The notes: a model not told the origin generated them from the letters alone. DNA of 64,000 nucleotides from Monilinia fructicola (GCA_008692225.1 VICG01000008.1:2506001-2570000); one strand, 5' to 3'; counted from the stretch's first letter, positions 51,014-63,985 are shown. Numbers and translations are program-made.

Positions 51014-54000
51014 ATATTGCCGTTACTGAAACACGAAGGGGAGCTGTAAATTAAAGATGGATGATGAGATATGAGCTAGGGGTTGTTGTATTCGAACGTT
51101 TTTTTTATTGGGAATCATGGCGTCTAGGTATTATGGGGTTTTGATCTGTCCTGCTCTTGACAAAGCATTATACTATGCGGGGAAAAGTGGATGGAAGGAG
51201 GAACATTTGGTTGGTATAGGGGAATTAAACGGTGCTACAAATGTGTGGTCCAATTTCTTTATAGAAATAATTTATTTCCTTCAAATAGGAGTTTGGGTAT
51301 AGTCTACTTATATTTCGAAATCTAATCGTTGTGATTTTATCCATGGCCTTCTGTGCGGCTCTATGTATTGAATCATTGGAACAAGTGCTCCTGATTATCC
51401 TTGAACTCAAGACTGAGATAAGATTTACCATTCTCTCGTGATCCTGATCAACTTTGAGGTATACTTCATATGCATGTTTAGAAGGTATTGTTGGTCTATC
51501 CATAAACCACTACTATCACAAACCTACTTTCCTTCAATCCATCAATCAAAGAAAGGCATGAACTCCTCAAAAAGAAGAGAACATTTGAAGATATAATGTA
51601 CTGGTTGCTTGAATTTTTGAAGGCTTTAGAAGAATGACGCATCATGTAGAACTGCTCTTCCCCTTTCATTGCCTACTTGGCTCTCCTGAAATCGCGTTGC
51701 CCATCTTCCGATATTATTCATGAGTTTCTCATGTTATATACATTCGTGCTTTCTGGATATCTGACTCTGGAGAATTTAAATTGAAATTATGCTTTTTCCG
51801 GCATGCATTCTGAGTCCTCATACCTACTTTATAGTTGTCTTCATCCATTAAAATCTCATTTCTTCTATTGAGAATCTTTCATGATCTCTAGTCAATCCAG
51901 ATTGCCTCTAATTCGACAAATTCTCTGTTCTCTACAAGTTCCGCAATCACAAACTGTTTTCGATATCCTTTGTGGAAAATAATGACAGTTATCAATCTTA
52001 ATTCCACATCAAACCCTTCCATCCCTTCTGCAGAATTCGCTCTGGTTTCTGTTAACCTGCAACTACCTACGATATTAAAGAACTAAATACAATGTATATT
52101 CCGCAAATTTCGACAGTTTAAGATATATATCTAGGAAGTATTCACATTTCTCATTCAACTACTTGGATTATATCCATATACTGGTTTCTATTCCGGGAAA
52201 TCTTTTCAGTGTATTTAAAGATTTTACTTTTTTTCGAATTGAAGCAAGAATCAGAAATTTTATAGCTTCCGCAAGATATGAAGATCTTCCAACATATCTC
52301 AATAAATTGATTACTCTTCAACTTTCATCACGCAACAAAACGTCAAATCGTTTGCGCAGAAAATTTACCAATCTATTTAGCAGCATCAAAACTCCTTCAA
52401 TATCAAAGAAACGGTGATCTTTATGGCTACCGCAAGTCTTGATGATTTGCGGCGAGTTGTGGATCATCAACTCCAACTAATCAGTTCTATTGTGGATGAC
52501 CATCATTATTACCCATATCGTGTTTTATCTTTTCGCAATACAGTAATCATATCAGAGATTATTTGATACAAATAGAACCTGAGATTTCATTTCCACAGGT
52601 GGTTGACGTCTTTTAGCTGATGAACATGAGTATTATCATCGTCCCCTTAATGGGTGCATGCGGATAACATTCATCGTTCTTTTGACCACAATTCTTTAAT
52701 TCTTGATATTTCGCTTTCTAACAAGAGAACCAACGTTTCTGAATCTATATCTGGCTTTCTGGATAGTTTCGGTATGTTTTGAACGATGGGGATGGATATT
52801 ATACTCAGCTCATCCTGTTCATACTCTGCAAACGATATTCACAATTATACTCACGAAATTTTCATATTCTGTAATATTCTAACTTCACCACAAGGTCGTT
52901 GTTATATTTTAGACCGGACAAATAACTCTGTGATATTTCCGAATTAGTTCGGAGTAGTAAAGGTGGTTTTGATTATGCACTCCCTGTCACCCCCCCCCCT
53001 TTTTGATATTCATTGCACAAGCTATAACGGAAAAATACTGCTTCTGTTCTAGTTGAAATGCCAAGATTAGATGGTTTGCTCATTAATACTGAGAAATTAT
53101 GCCTCTAAAAGAGACATTTTAAATTTTGTGATCTATTTAAATCCATTATTTTCCTCAACAGCGAGTAATTGGTTGCTGCACATTCAAGTCTCATGTTTCT
53201 CTACTTTCTTAAATCTGGAACTCGAGATTCAATCAGTCAATCAGTATCTACATTAAAAGTAACTCTGGAACGATAGTTCCAGTCTCCAAAATTCAGGAGA
53301 TTTTGGAATGCATAGTAGCACTGAATCCTTCCCTATACACTTTGAAGTCTCAAAGACTTCATTTTCCGCTGACCGAAGAGTTAGGATTTATGTACTTTGC
53401 AAACATGAGTTCCGAAGGAAGTCTTATAAATGTATGCTCAGGTGGTTGCCGCCAATATTTAAAAGATTTCTAGTTTGATATTTTAAGTCAAATCAACAAA
53501 CAGGACCGTTTTTAACTAAAACTTACATATCCCCCTTTTTATTAGCCGGAAACTCAAATCAAATTTACACGATTGCCATTTAACTTCAAAAAAGATTTTG
53601 AAGAAATTCCATAGTCATTGAAATATCTGGAAATATCTCATCATGCGGTCTGAGCGAAATTGATTCACTATTCTCCGTAGATCAAAACCTGAGAAATGAA
53701 GTTTTAGACACCTGAAATCTGATGTTCTATACTGTTCTGAAAGTACGCAGCTGTGTTGTCAAAATCCTTGGATTCAAGTTATTTTGTGAACTGGCTTTAG
53801 CACCGTATTCGTATCCAATGTCTATCTTAAACGGACAGTCTGTATTCTAGTCTTAGGTTGATACTGTATCTGTTCCATTTCGGGAATCTTCAATGAGCGG
53901 TGATCCATGAAAGCCGGGAAAAGTGTCACGGAGGGGACTAGAATTGGAAATTTGAGAAAAAACGTCTCGGAAATTACGCCTCCACCTATATCATCATCAG

Positions 54001-55815
54001 GACAAAGAATTGAGCACTTCCCTACCTATTATTACCAAGAGATTAGAAGCATTTCTTTTGAGCTCAGAATGAGGATAAATAAGAAAGAAGTCGCTTCAAT
54101 TAGCTTGTACGCTTCACCAAATTATTGTCATCTGCCTACCACTAATCTTTATGCAATTACTTCTTGATCGACCCAAAACTCCTGTTTTCCACCCAGAACG
54201 AACTAATGATATAAAGTTATTGGGACTACTGCTTCAATGCAGAATTATGGGTTACCTGGTGTGCCTTATCTGTCGCGGGTACGCATCTCAACACAACGGC
54301 TCTGTTCGGTGCAACTGAATGGCCTGAGGATGCCATAGAGTAAAAACATCAAATTGTCTATATCTTCCGAGGACGTCTGTTGCAACTCATAAGTGCAATC
54401 TTCAACTAGAAATATGTAGTTTTCTACTTACATGGATGATGGAATATGCGTCTATCTGCCTCAAAGTATACAAGAAGTCAATAGGGAAGTGACCCCTCAA
54501 AATTTTGCAAACTTCCCTCGGCGGAAAGTTGATAGAAGGAAGATTGTAAAACTATATTCCCGCCGGCCCCTAAATGAGCCTCAAGTTTCTATCCCAAGTT
54601 TATGAAGAAGATTATGGATACAGTGTAGACTAAGATGTAGAGCCATAGTTTTTGAGAGGGAGTCATTTCAATTTCCGTCTATAGCTATGTACAATTCATT
54701 CTGGACTCTGAGTCTATCACTAATGGTTTGATTTCTCGTTCAATAGCTTCAATCGAAGATAGAATTTAGAAATCAATCCTATCATCCCATTTGAACTTCT
54801 GGCCGGCAGAAGTGTTTATAATTAATGAAAGCGATTTCTTGACCAGGAACCTTGGATTTTGCCACGGTGGATCTCGAGCACTCTGGTAACCCGACTTCAT
54901 TTCGGTGGCATAGCCAATGAATCCATATGAAAAAGAAGACCTTAGGATAGTTCATATACCAAGGCAATTTTGAAACTGAATAGTTTTATTGATCGCCACT
55001 GCATCTCTTCATATCCTGGAGATTGAAACTCCCGATACAAAACGGCGTAGCCTCGGTCTCCCCCTGGTTGACTGTCATGAAAAGGGTACAATAGTCAACC
55101 AAGAGTCAATATTTCCATCCCAGTTAAGACAGAGATGAATAGACCTTACCGAGATATCCATAGGTGCCCGCCCTATGGGGTAATTTACACGACAAAGAAG
55201 CATCAATGGCCGGTGCATAGACCTATCATCCCCCACGAGTTGAATGACTGGCGAATGGTACATTGTACTTGGGTAGGATGAAACAAAAATATTAAAGCAC
55301 ACGGCAAGGTGTAGTTTTTAGACCAACTATCACTTCGGCGAAGGAGTGGTTGGGTTTCCAAGGTCAGTTAGGCGAACATCATTTTGCAAGGTCTCTCTTG
55401 CATGAGGGATCAGGTTGCTAGGCTATCGGAGAACCGATGCGATCTTTCTTTACCGAATGAAACTGTCAAAATCTATTAGTATGGGCGATCGGACAGTTTC
55501 ACTGGTTTCATGTGAGAACCATTTGCCAGCTTTCGTTTTCTGCTCATTCAACTTCCTTGTAACATATGAGTAGATACCTATGTGATAATGCTAATCAAAT
55601 GAATCAACTAACTGAAAATTTATAGTCCAAGAAATGGTGGTGAACGTATGATTTTTAAGGAAATTTGGGAAATACGAATATATTATCAAAGCTCTTTAAA
55701 ACAAAGCCCATTATACTAATTACATTCAGAAGCGACCAGCGTCCAGAATAATACTATCGACTTAGATTTCCACCAAAAAAAACTCATCCTCACTCATCCT
55801 CGTTCACCCCAAGTC
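51014..55815. other. Long gene-poor stretch
   Basis: About 4.8 kb between the Cdc50 gene and the 3' end of the repeat-protein gene. There is a C-run near 52990 and no obvious tandem or inverted repeat. I found no coding fragment that I recognise; no open frame exceeds about 90 codons. Confidence 0.5.
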
Positions 55816-57129
55816 TCACATCCATCTTTTACGCTCTTGCATCTGCATAGCAGGTGCAGCTTCAGATCCAGCTTCTCCAGCCTTAGCTCCAGCTCCAGCT
55901 CCAGCCTTAGCAGGTGCAGCAGCTCCAGCTCCAGCCTCAGTTCCAGCTCCAGCTTCTCCAGCCTTAGCCCCAGCTTCTCCAGCCTTAGCTCCAGCTCCAG
56001 CCTCAGTTCCAGTTCCGGCCTCTCCAGCCTTAGCTCCAGCTTCTCCAGCCTTAGCTCCAGCTTCTCCAGCCTTAGCTCCAGCTCCAGCTCCAGCCTTAGT
56101 AGGTGCAGCAGCTCCAGCCTCAGTTCCAGCTCCGGCTTCTCCAGCCTTAGCTCCAGCTTCTCCAGCCTTAGCTCCAGCTTCTCCAGCCTTAGCTCCAGCT
56201 CCAGCCTCAGTTCCAGTTCCGGCCTCTCCAGCCTTAGCTCCAGCTTCTCCAGCCTTAGCCCCAGCTTCTCCAGCCTTAGCTCCAGCTCCAGCCTCACTTC
56301 CAGTTCCAGCTTCTCCAGCCTTAGCTCCAGCTTCTCCAGCCTTAGCTCCAGCTCCAGCCTTAGCAGGTGCAGCAGCTCCAGCCTCAGTTCCCGTTCCGGC
56401 TTCTCCAGCTTTAGCTCCAGTTCCGGCCTCTCCAGCCTTAGCTCCAGTTCCAGCTTCTCCAGCCTTAGCTCCAGTTCCAGCCTCAGTTCCAGTTCCCGGT
56501 GCAGCAGCTGTACTTGGCATCTTACAGCCCTCTGTTGCTGCGGCCAAATTCTTCATATTCTGCATAATTCCACCAGCAAAATCAGCCTTGAGTTTTTCAA
56601 CCGTTGCATTACTAGCCGCCACATTGCTCGCTGACAAACTCATCGTCAAATTAAATTCTTCCTGTTGTGCCATTGCGACCTTAGCTAACCCGGCCGTAGC
56701 AGCATTTCCCTCTGGAGTTATCTTTTGATTCTTTTCTCGAATGGCAATTCCTTTCGAGACGAAGTCCATAAGTGAGGATTTGGCGGCATCAAACATAGAA
56801 GTATTGAGAGGAGATTCTTGGAGGATGTAACCCATAGCTGTTACGGCTGCTTGTTCATTACGTTGATCTGCAATATTTGCGCTGATCCCTTCTGCAAGAG
56901 CTTGGACTTCTGGAGAGCACGAAGTAGCAGTGCCAGTCGATTTGGCACCGGCAGGGGCTGCTGCAGCTGCTTTGGATGGCGGTTCATTGGCAACGTCCAT
57001 GACTTGATGGACAGAGAGGCCAGAAATATCAGCTGCTAGAATGGATGGCTGGGTTTTTATGGGACTGGCGATGGTAGAAGTGCTAGTCATGAGGAGGAAA
57101 AGAAAGGTATTTTGAATTGAGGTTCGCAT
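55816..57129 (-). CDS. Secreted Ala/Gly-rich repeat protein
   Basis: One exon, 437 residues. The N-terminus is a signal peptide (FLFLLMTSTSTIASP), cleaved near residue 21. Residues up to about 200 form a helical, Ala-rich domain with two Cys (TSCSPE and TEGCKM) that may pair; the segment QALAEGISANIADQRNEQAA is typical of small secreted fungal proteins, but I cannot name the family. The rest is low-complexity: 17 copies of KAGEAG within GAKAGEAG units, grouped in sets of one to three and separated by TGTEAGA- or AAAPAKAG-type linkers. The C-terminal end is basic. The repeats are multiples of three, and strand-slippage could change copy number without breaking frame. Probably in the cell wall or extracellular; the function is not known. 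Confidence 0.8.
   Translation of the reverse strand: MRTSIQNTFLFLLMTSTSTIASPIKTQPSILAADISGLSVHQVMDVANEPPSKAAAAAPAGAKSTGTATSCSPEVQALAEGISANIADQRNEQAAVTAMGYILQESPLNTSMFDAAKSSLMDFVSKGIAIREKNQKITPEGNAATAGLAKVAMAQQEEFNLTMSLSASNVAASNATVEKLKADFAGGIMQNMKNLAAATEGCKMPSTAAAPGTGTEAGTGAKAGEAGTGAKAGEAGTGAKAGEAGTGTEAGAAAPAKAGAGAKAGEAGAKAGEAGTGSEAGAGAKAGEAGAKAGEAGAKAGEAGTGTEAGAGAKAGEAGAKAGEAGAKAGEAGAGTEAGAAAPTKAGAGAGAKAGEAGAKAGEAGAKAGEAGTGTEAGAGAKAGEAGAKAGEAGAGTEAGAGAAAPAKAGAGAGAKAGEAGSEAAPAMQMQERKRWM
55858..56500. repeat. Coding minisatellite of 21-bp units
   Basis: On the plus strand the unit reads CTTCTCCAGCCTTAGCTCCA plus one base; units are arranged in a higher order with longer linkers carrying GCAGGTGCAGC. 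Long open frames on other frames here are by-products of the repeat. Confidence 0.9.
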
Positions 57130-60100
57130 CCTGGCGTATATTTATTTCTTTGTGGGGTATTGAAAATGAGTAAAAGATTGATTAATGGGGAGTGCAAAGT
57201 TGTGAAATGCGAGAGAGACCTGCCCGCTGGTATTATCAAAGTGATTGTGATTGTTTGGAAGATTGGATGTATAGAATGAGGGGTTGCTCACAAGATAATA
57301 TATCATTTTCATAACTACGATCTATGGGAGAAATCCAATATCGGAAACTGCATGGAACAATTCTATGAAACAAACTTTAAATTTGTCGAAGGTAACTAAA
57401 AGATGGTTGGAAACTGATAGAAATCATTTGGTCAATACTCAGCCCATATTCGAAAGGACATACATTATCTGAACCTGAGCCAGAAACCGTTTTAAAAGAT
57501 TGGAAGTTCTAGTTGTAGATCGTAAAGTCCTCTCTCTTCCAAAACTGTAAATTATCTTCCATCTAATTTGTGGTAAACTTGGGTAATTCATTTACTTCCA
57601 GACAGACTAAGAGAGGCCTAAGAATAAACTAGAAGTAAACTGGCGTCTCGATGCTCGCAAGCTTTCCTCCATTGAGTGATAGTAAAGTCTTGATTTCTGT
57701 TCGTGTTCTTGGTCTGACGTTTGACCTCCAAACAAATACCGAATTTCAAAATCCTCTATCAAAGAATCCATATCGGTGGGGAGCAATGAAAGTTTCTTGG
57801 ATTGTACGCAATGTTGTGTGATCCCACCAGCCAAGAAACCTTCTCCCAGAGAAGACGACAAGCAATGATCAAAAGGCACATCTGAGTGTCCAATATACAA
57901 ATAAGCATTGATTGATCCGCGACATAACCTGCCCCAGATTTGTTTTCGGGTTTATGCCGCACTGACGACCAGTTAAAAACTCGGATGATTTAACTATAAA
58001 TGATGATGTTTCAAACCAAAAGCAGAGACAACATCTGAAGGACTGAGATTCTCCGGCTTCAATCTTTGCTTGGTATGCCCAATTTGATGAACTATGAAAT
58101 CATTCTGAGATGTATTGAATATTGAAATCCATAGGGACTAGCGAATCTCACGTGTTAGATTAGATTAGATGGTGTGGAAGTACTGTAACATGAAAGAAGC
58201 AGGAAATGAAGACAATGTCATTTTTGAAATCTCCTCTTGAACTTTCTTAAGTTTGACGACTCAAGTAAATGTCTATCTCTGGCATAATTGAATGGATTGA
58301 AACCGAATGAGTACGATTTTCACGAAGACTGGCACTAGTCAAGCTTCCTGGTGTTCCAACCTTTCGACCATTGTGACCATTGTGACCATTGCGACCATTA
58401 TATCATATTGCCACAGTTAGGTGAGGGGAGGGGAGGCTGACAGGATGTAATACGAGTATATCCAATGTATGTTCAACCATTGAATGAAGGAAGTCAAAAG
58501 GTTCCGGTCGGATTAAGCTTATGCTGAGTCAGCAACTCTATACATCAATGGAAAGGGATTTCATAGAACTAGAACTAGAACCTTACCACCTGGGCATAGA
58601 ACTACAAGTATACGGAGTAGAATACAACTAACAACTTACTAATGAGAATCCATCATATGCTCCAGACCATCAACCTTAGATTAATTATCGTTGCTCACAA
58701 CCTCAACAAGAATACAACCACTTGATGAGAATCTATTATATGCGCTACACTTACTTGCTCATAACCTCAACAGTTCCAATACAATGAAGAGAGTTGCGCT
58801 CTGACGGATTCCGGTCCACTATAAGGTTCCAGGTTATCAATTACAGTACTCCCCGGGGCCGTACAGAGTACAGCACAGCACCGCACAGCCATGGAGCCCC
58901 ACCTGAAGTTCCCCCCTGATGCCCCCATTGTTCTCCAATCTCCAATCTCCAATCTCCAAATCTCCAAATCTCCAATCAACAACAATACTTTTCACCCCAA
59001 TAACGAAAATGGGTAACCCTTCATGAATGAGCTTTCAGTGCCCTTGACCTTCAGGATTGCGCATGGCAACTGATTATAAGGTTATTGAGAGAGCTTTCAA
59101 TCAGAAATGGGATTGCGCAAGAAAGTTCTCGCAGACAGCGGAATTGAAAATAGAGAAACAGGGGTGGTCTTTTGATTTTGAGCTACTAATCCCATAACCA
59201 GACAACGGAATAATGATTCAACCAATGTTTGCCATTGTGGTGGATGGCGAAGAATTCCGAACCTCAACTGCACAGGAAAAGTCAGATTGGCATGAGAAAT
59301 ACGCGGGCAGAAAATGTGGGCGGCCAAGGGGTCATTTTTCATCGAAAAACAGTCCACAACAATCTTATATATATATATACCTAGGTATATACTGCGGGTT
59401 TTCTACTGAAGATGAGATGAGGGGGATATATATGTCCAGCTTTCTGCCACCGAAGAATATCAGAGCAATTTATGACGACTTTCGGAATATCCATGCGATC
59501 TGCGGATCATATTCGGACATTGAAATGTTTCATATAAGGTGTCGCGGTTGACATCATGGCGGTTGATGTTAATCCCACAAAAGAAACTATCATCTTCGTG
59601 TCAGGTTAGCACATACTATAGAATGCTAATTGAAGTCCCACACTTACTGGCCGTCAATTGACCGGTACATGCAAAACAGATTGAACCCTTTTACTCTTTT
59701 CTATGCGCGCCCTCAATACTGAGTGTTCAACCTCCCAGATATGCCTCCAAGAGCAATGGAATGGCTTTCAGCTATACAATCTGCCGCGGAGGACATACGC
59801 TCGTCGGAAGGGAAGCCATCATATTGGAATAAAAATTAATATTGCCCAACGAGCGCAGAAATTCGAGGAAGAGAAGAGAGTGATGCAATTGTCTGAATAA
59901 TATCTATGCGATGCACAAGTGTGTCAACAGCTCCAATTGGCCTCAGTGGGACAATTTTAATTTGAACATGCCTTTTTCAACGCTCATTGTAGAAATTTAT
60001 AGCTACAATTGAGGCATCCGCAGGGACTGATTGCATATCTCTGGAAATGGGGGATATACTTGCGTCTCTTACCGCAGCTACACCATAGAACCGATCTTTC

Positions 60101-60409
60101 TAGGTTACAGGTTTCTCTTCATCAAATTTGGCTAGCTGATGTTCAAGCTGAAATCATACATGTGAAGTTCTAGTGTTTTATATGTACGATGCATGGCTTC
60201 ATTTAGTAGTATTCTAGGGTCTCGATTCAATTTGAAAATCTGCATGTGTCCGTTTGTTCCCTATATAGGTACATACTCGAAGACTTGCTCAATCGGGAAA
60301 AAGTCCATCATATCCAGCAGCTAAAATTAAGACAGTTAAATGTATTGCTTAGAAGTAAACTTAAGACGAAGGCACGAAACTTTGAATCTTTTCTCACTTA
60401 AGACCAGGA
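57130..60409. other. Gene-poor stretch
   Basis: About 3.3 kb. It contains an 11-bp short tandem near 58365-58398 (GACCATTGTGA-type), an ATCTCCA/CTCCAATCT tandem at 58932-58977, a TACGGAGTA word at 58610 and a TACCTAGGTA word at 59380. I recognise no gene. Confidence 0.5.
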
Positions 60410-61880
60410 CCACCAGTGGGTGCACGGACTTATAAAACATGACAGTTTCATAAAAATTCGAAAATATAGTATATAATTCTATTAAAAATGAAACTATTAT
60501 TATAATTGAGATTGTATACATCCTTCATTGGTATCCTTTATAATCTTATATCTATTGGGCAACTTATTATACTTTTTTTGGATCTCTTTCTATATTATTT
60601 TATTTTATTCATCCTATAAAACTTTCTTTAATTTATTTAACAAATTCTATTTATATTTTTAAATACGTTACTTTAATATATTCCAAATTACTTTAATAAA
60701 ATTGAGATTGGATAATTAAGGAAGATGGGATAAGTTTTTAATATTATAAATATCCCTAAATTATTAAATTAACTTATATTTTCAAAATTTATAACTTTTA
60801 TTGCCATCCTCCATTAAAAACCATTCAACAATAAGATTAATAATTTTTAACTCTTTAATAACATTAATATAATATAGGAAAATCTTATCAATATAATATT
60901 TTTGGGTTATTATATTCTTTTTCAATTTAACCTTTAACATTTAAAATTTTAATACCTTCTATTCTATAAACCATTAAACCTACTTTTCATTATTTTCATA
61001 TATAAAACAACATTTAAAATATAAAAGGCATACAAATCCTTTAATATACTCCTCTTCATTATAATAAAATAATAATATTTTAATTTTTAAATAATATAAA
61101 ACCTATATTAACCAATGGATTTTATTACTATTCAACACCGGATATTCTATAATGTTTTCAGGCTTATATCAAATACCCTACTCTTTTAGGATTTTCTTTA
61201 CCTTTTAAAATGTAAAATTTATATATGCTTTATCTATATATATAATATAACTCCAAAATTTATCAATGATATTATTTTCATACTTCTCTCCAAAATTAAT
61301 ACGTTTTTTCCGGTTCAAAACATTTATATTCTTTTCTAAATAAACAGCTTTGTAGCATTAATCCTTTTTAGTATATCTCTTAAGATTTTTTTGTAAAGAA
61401 TACTTTTTAACACCTAATTTATAATGATTAATTATAACCTCGTAAAGCTAATCTTATATATCGTTTCAAAAAAACGAAACAAGCATTTTATAAATTTCCA
61501 AATCTATTCCAATTAACCCTTTTAGATTTTTAGAGTATTACCGAGTATACTTATATACTTTTTGGCTTATTTAAATCCTTTCTTTAAATTATTATAAAAC
61601 TATTAAAGAAATAATGCTAATACATATTGCAATATAGTTTTACATTTCTTTATACCAGCATATATCGAATATTTAAAAAAAATTCAGATTTTTTTACTGA
61701 ATTTTTTTAATATATCGTATTCTCCATATATTCTTTTACAGAAAAATATATTTTCACAAAAATTTGCTTATATTAAAACTGGTATTTTAAAATTAAATTA
61801 TATATCATTATTTTAAATCGAAATGGATTAAATATATTTTCAAAAATACACATTTTATAAGTCCGTGCACCCACTGGTGG
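60410..61880. mobile_element. 1.47-kb AT-rich DNA-transposon relic with 28-bp terminal inverted repeats
   Basis: The outer 28 bases are a perfect inverted repeat, 60410-60437 versus 61853-61880. The left one starts CCACCAGTGGGTGCACGGAC and ends TTATAAAA. The interior is overwhelmingly A/T, with no surviving open frame; this is the look of repeat-induced point mutation (C to T). Size suits a Tc1/mariner-like element, whose ends in fungi often start CAGTGGG. No TA target duplication is evident; at most GAC flanks both sides if the repeat starts one base inside. The transposase family cannot be read. Confidence 0.8.
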
Positions 61881-62290
61881 ACATGATATTTGGTAACAAG
61901 TATTGGTCGCTAAGAGTCCTGAAAGTCAACAAGTAGCGGCTTGACTACGGAGATCCATACGTCTGACGCCAGCAACCAACATTTGCAACAGTAATCTGAA
62001 GAATCAATTTGGAATACATAAAAATCGATATATTCTTCCTATAACAATGGTATAAATTTAGTACATTCTTTATCAGATCGGCACAGATGGATAGGGTCCC
62101 CGTTGGTGATGGGTTACTCTCGTTCCCCTGTGGGTAACCAACATACATCAACATGCGGCACAGGATCTCAGTGAGATAATACCTCTGCAACGTCTGTAAT
62201 CAACAACCAGACGTAATCGAGCCAAGAAGAAAAGCACCATCCTGTGATTGATTTGTGTAGTCAGGTAAATATATCACTTATCATCTCTAT

Positions 62291-63985
62291 ATGGCCGTGA
62301 GTGTTTTCACACTTCTTGTTTATATTATGTTTTTATTTTCTATGATGGGCAGTAAAAGAAGTCAGATATTGACACGCAACCCTAAGGGCAGGTGTGTGCG
62401 ATGCTTGTGGAATGCTGGCATTGGGATCCTTTTCTTGGGCTCGATTTGTTTTTCTGGAGGTTGAAAGATACGAATTCTAGTGATTATCTTGCAACTGACA
62501 GGGTTCTCTTGGAGAAATACGGAAAGACTGTTTTTACGACGACCAACTGGGACATGAAGCAATATGTGACCATGCATCCTACTGTCTTGCAAACTGTACT
62601 TGCCCTCGAAGTTGATAAGTTTGGAGTGGCACTTTTGAATCACCCAGTGTGCGCACCACTCCTTGATGAAGGTATCATGATTGTTAACGGCAATTCGGTG
62701 TGTCTAATGATTTTTTTTTGTTTTGTAATCCAAGTCTCAGTTTTTACATATTCATTTTACATGCGAACAAATATGATTCCAAGGTAAATCTGAAGAACTA
62801 TTATGACCAAAAAAATTAACTGCTGAGTTCCCGTGGAAGATATCTCGTTCATTACTCAACCCAGTAGCCACTAGAGCACAATAATCACCGCTATGTAGAT
62901 TGGATGCAAATGTGAAAATATTTCCGAAACTTATTCCTCACGATCAAACCACAATCACTATGCAGCCACTTTCCAAGAAACTCTCCCTCGATATCTCCAA
63001 CGAGTTTGTATTCTGCAAAGCCGCAAATTCTTTTTCGCCCGAAACAGGCAGCATTATTGGTCGTCACCTCGTTCATCCATTCGACGATTAAGCTCGTGGG
63101 AATGTTACAAGGATTTATGCTTGGGCGATCCAAAATTCTCGATGGAGTAAACGAAGTGATTTTTTCAATGTACCGAAGCCCAGGACATTTTTGAAGAGCT
63201 CATTACCGAAGAATTCGAAAGCCAGGCTGCGGCAGTAAATGTCGAACGAAAAACAGATTTACCTTACAATTATGTTTTGCTTAAGAAGCTTGTAAAAATG
63301 ACAGATGATAGGCAATACCGAGCTCACGAGTGTATTCTTCCCTGCTCATGACAACGCTGGAATTCTCACAAGTAGTATTATTTTCATACACTCTCGAAAT
63401 ATACGAGTCAGGGCTAAGCTTCGGAAAGAAGTTCTCGATATCGGAGAGCAGAAGTGGATATTTGAATTGCTCAAATCACTAAAGTATGACAGGCTGTCAT
63501 GAATGAGAGTAAGTCTTTTTGGAGAAATTACCAAAAACGATTCATGTGCCACCTAGCGTGTCGCAGCACTCCGTCTTCAATATCCAGTTGGTGGAAGTTG
63601 GAAAACCTGCCTGGCACCTTTTACTCTACCGCATGGGGGTGGCCCTTAAGCAAAAGGTTATTCTTGTTGAGTCGGGAGATTAAATGCGAATGTCTTTTGC
63701 ACCACTCCATTCTGATCCGGAGATATGGGTGACGCTGCATTAGACTTCATTCCGGAGAGGCGGCCTTGACTGAAGCAGAGTTAGAACTACATACCTTTTA
63801 TGGGAGGTCGTCTTATGCGCTCAGCACAACAAAATGCCCTGACAGATGTTGCCTTTTGTTCTGGTGATGCTTGCAAGAGACTTAGAGCGATTAGAAATTG
63901 AGGTCCGCACCTAGAATATATGGTCAAGATTTGTATTCACAAGGGAGTGTGAGGATGGATTCCAGATAACTTTTATATTTTGCTT
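62291..63985 (+). pseudogene. Cytochrome P450 pseudogene, CYP52-like
   Basis: Fragments of a microsomal P450 appear in order but in different frames. An N-terminal membrane anchor lies at 62291-62380 (MAVSVFTLLVYIMFLFSMM). DPFLGLDLFF and HPTVLQTVLALEVDKFG are at 62420-62630. WKISRSLLNPVATRAQ is at about 62830-62880. LIPHDQTTITMQPLSKKLSL follows near 62930-62990. A decayed I-helix (FPAHDNAGILTSS, family AGRDTTAG) lies near 63345, then RVRAKLRKEVLDIG-like text and an LKSLKYD remnant near 63480. A K-helix/PERF-like remnant precedes 63760. The haem loop at about 63790-63850 reads PFMGGRLMRSAQQNALTDVA where the family has PF-GGPRICLGQQ; the haem cysteine is gone. At least four frame breaks and several stops. 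The gene is inactive as sequenced. Confidence 0.8.

Noticed and set aside
55837..56634. Long plus-strand Ser-rich open frame (265 codons)
   Set aside because: It is the antisense shadow of the Ala/Gly repeat gene; repeat units that are multiples of three keep all frames open. The minus-strand frame has the signal peptide and a non-repeat domain.
59703..59900. 65-codon open frame near the P450 relic
   Set aside because: Checked for P450 C-terminal motifs; none found.
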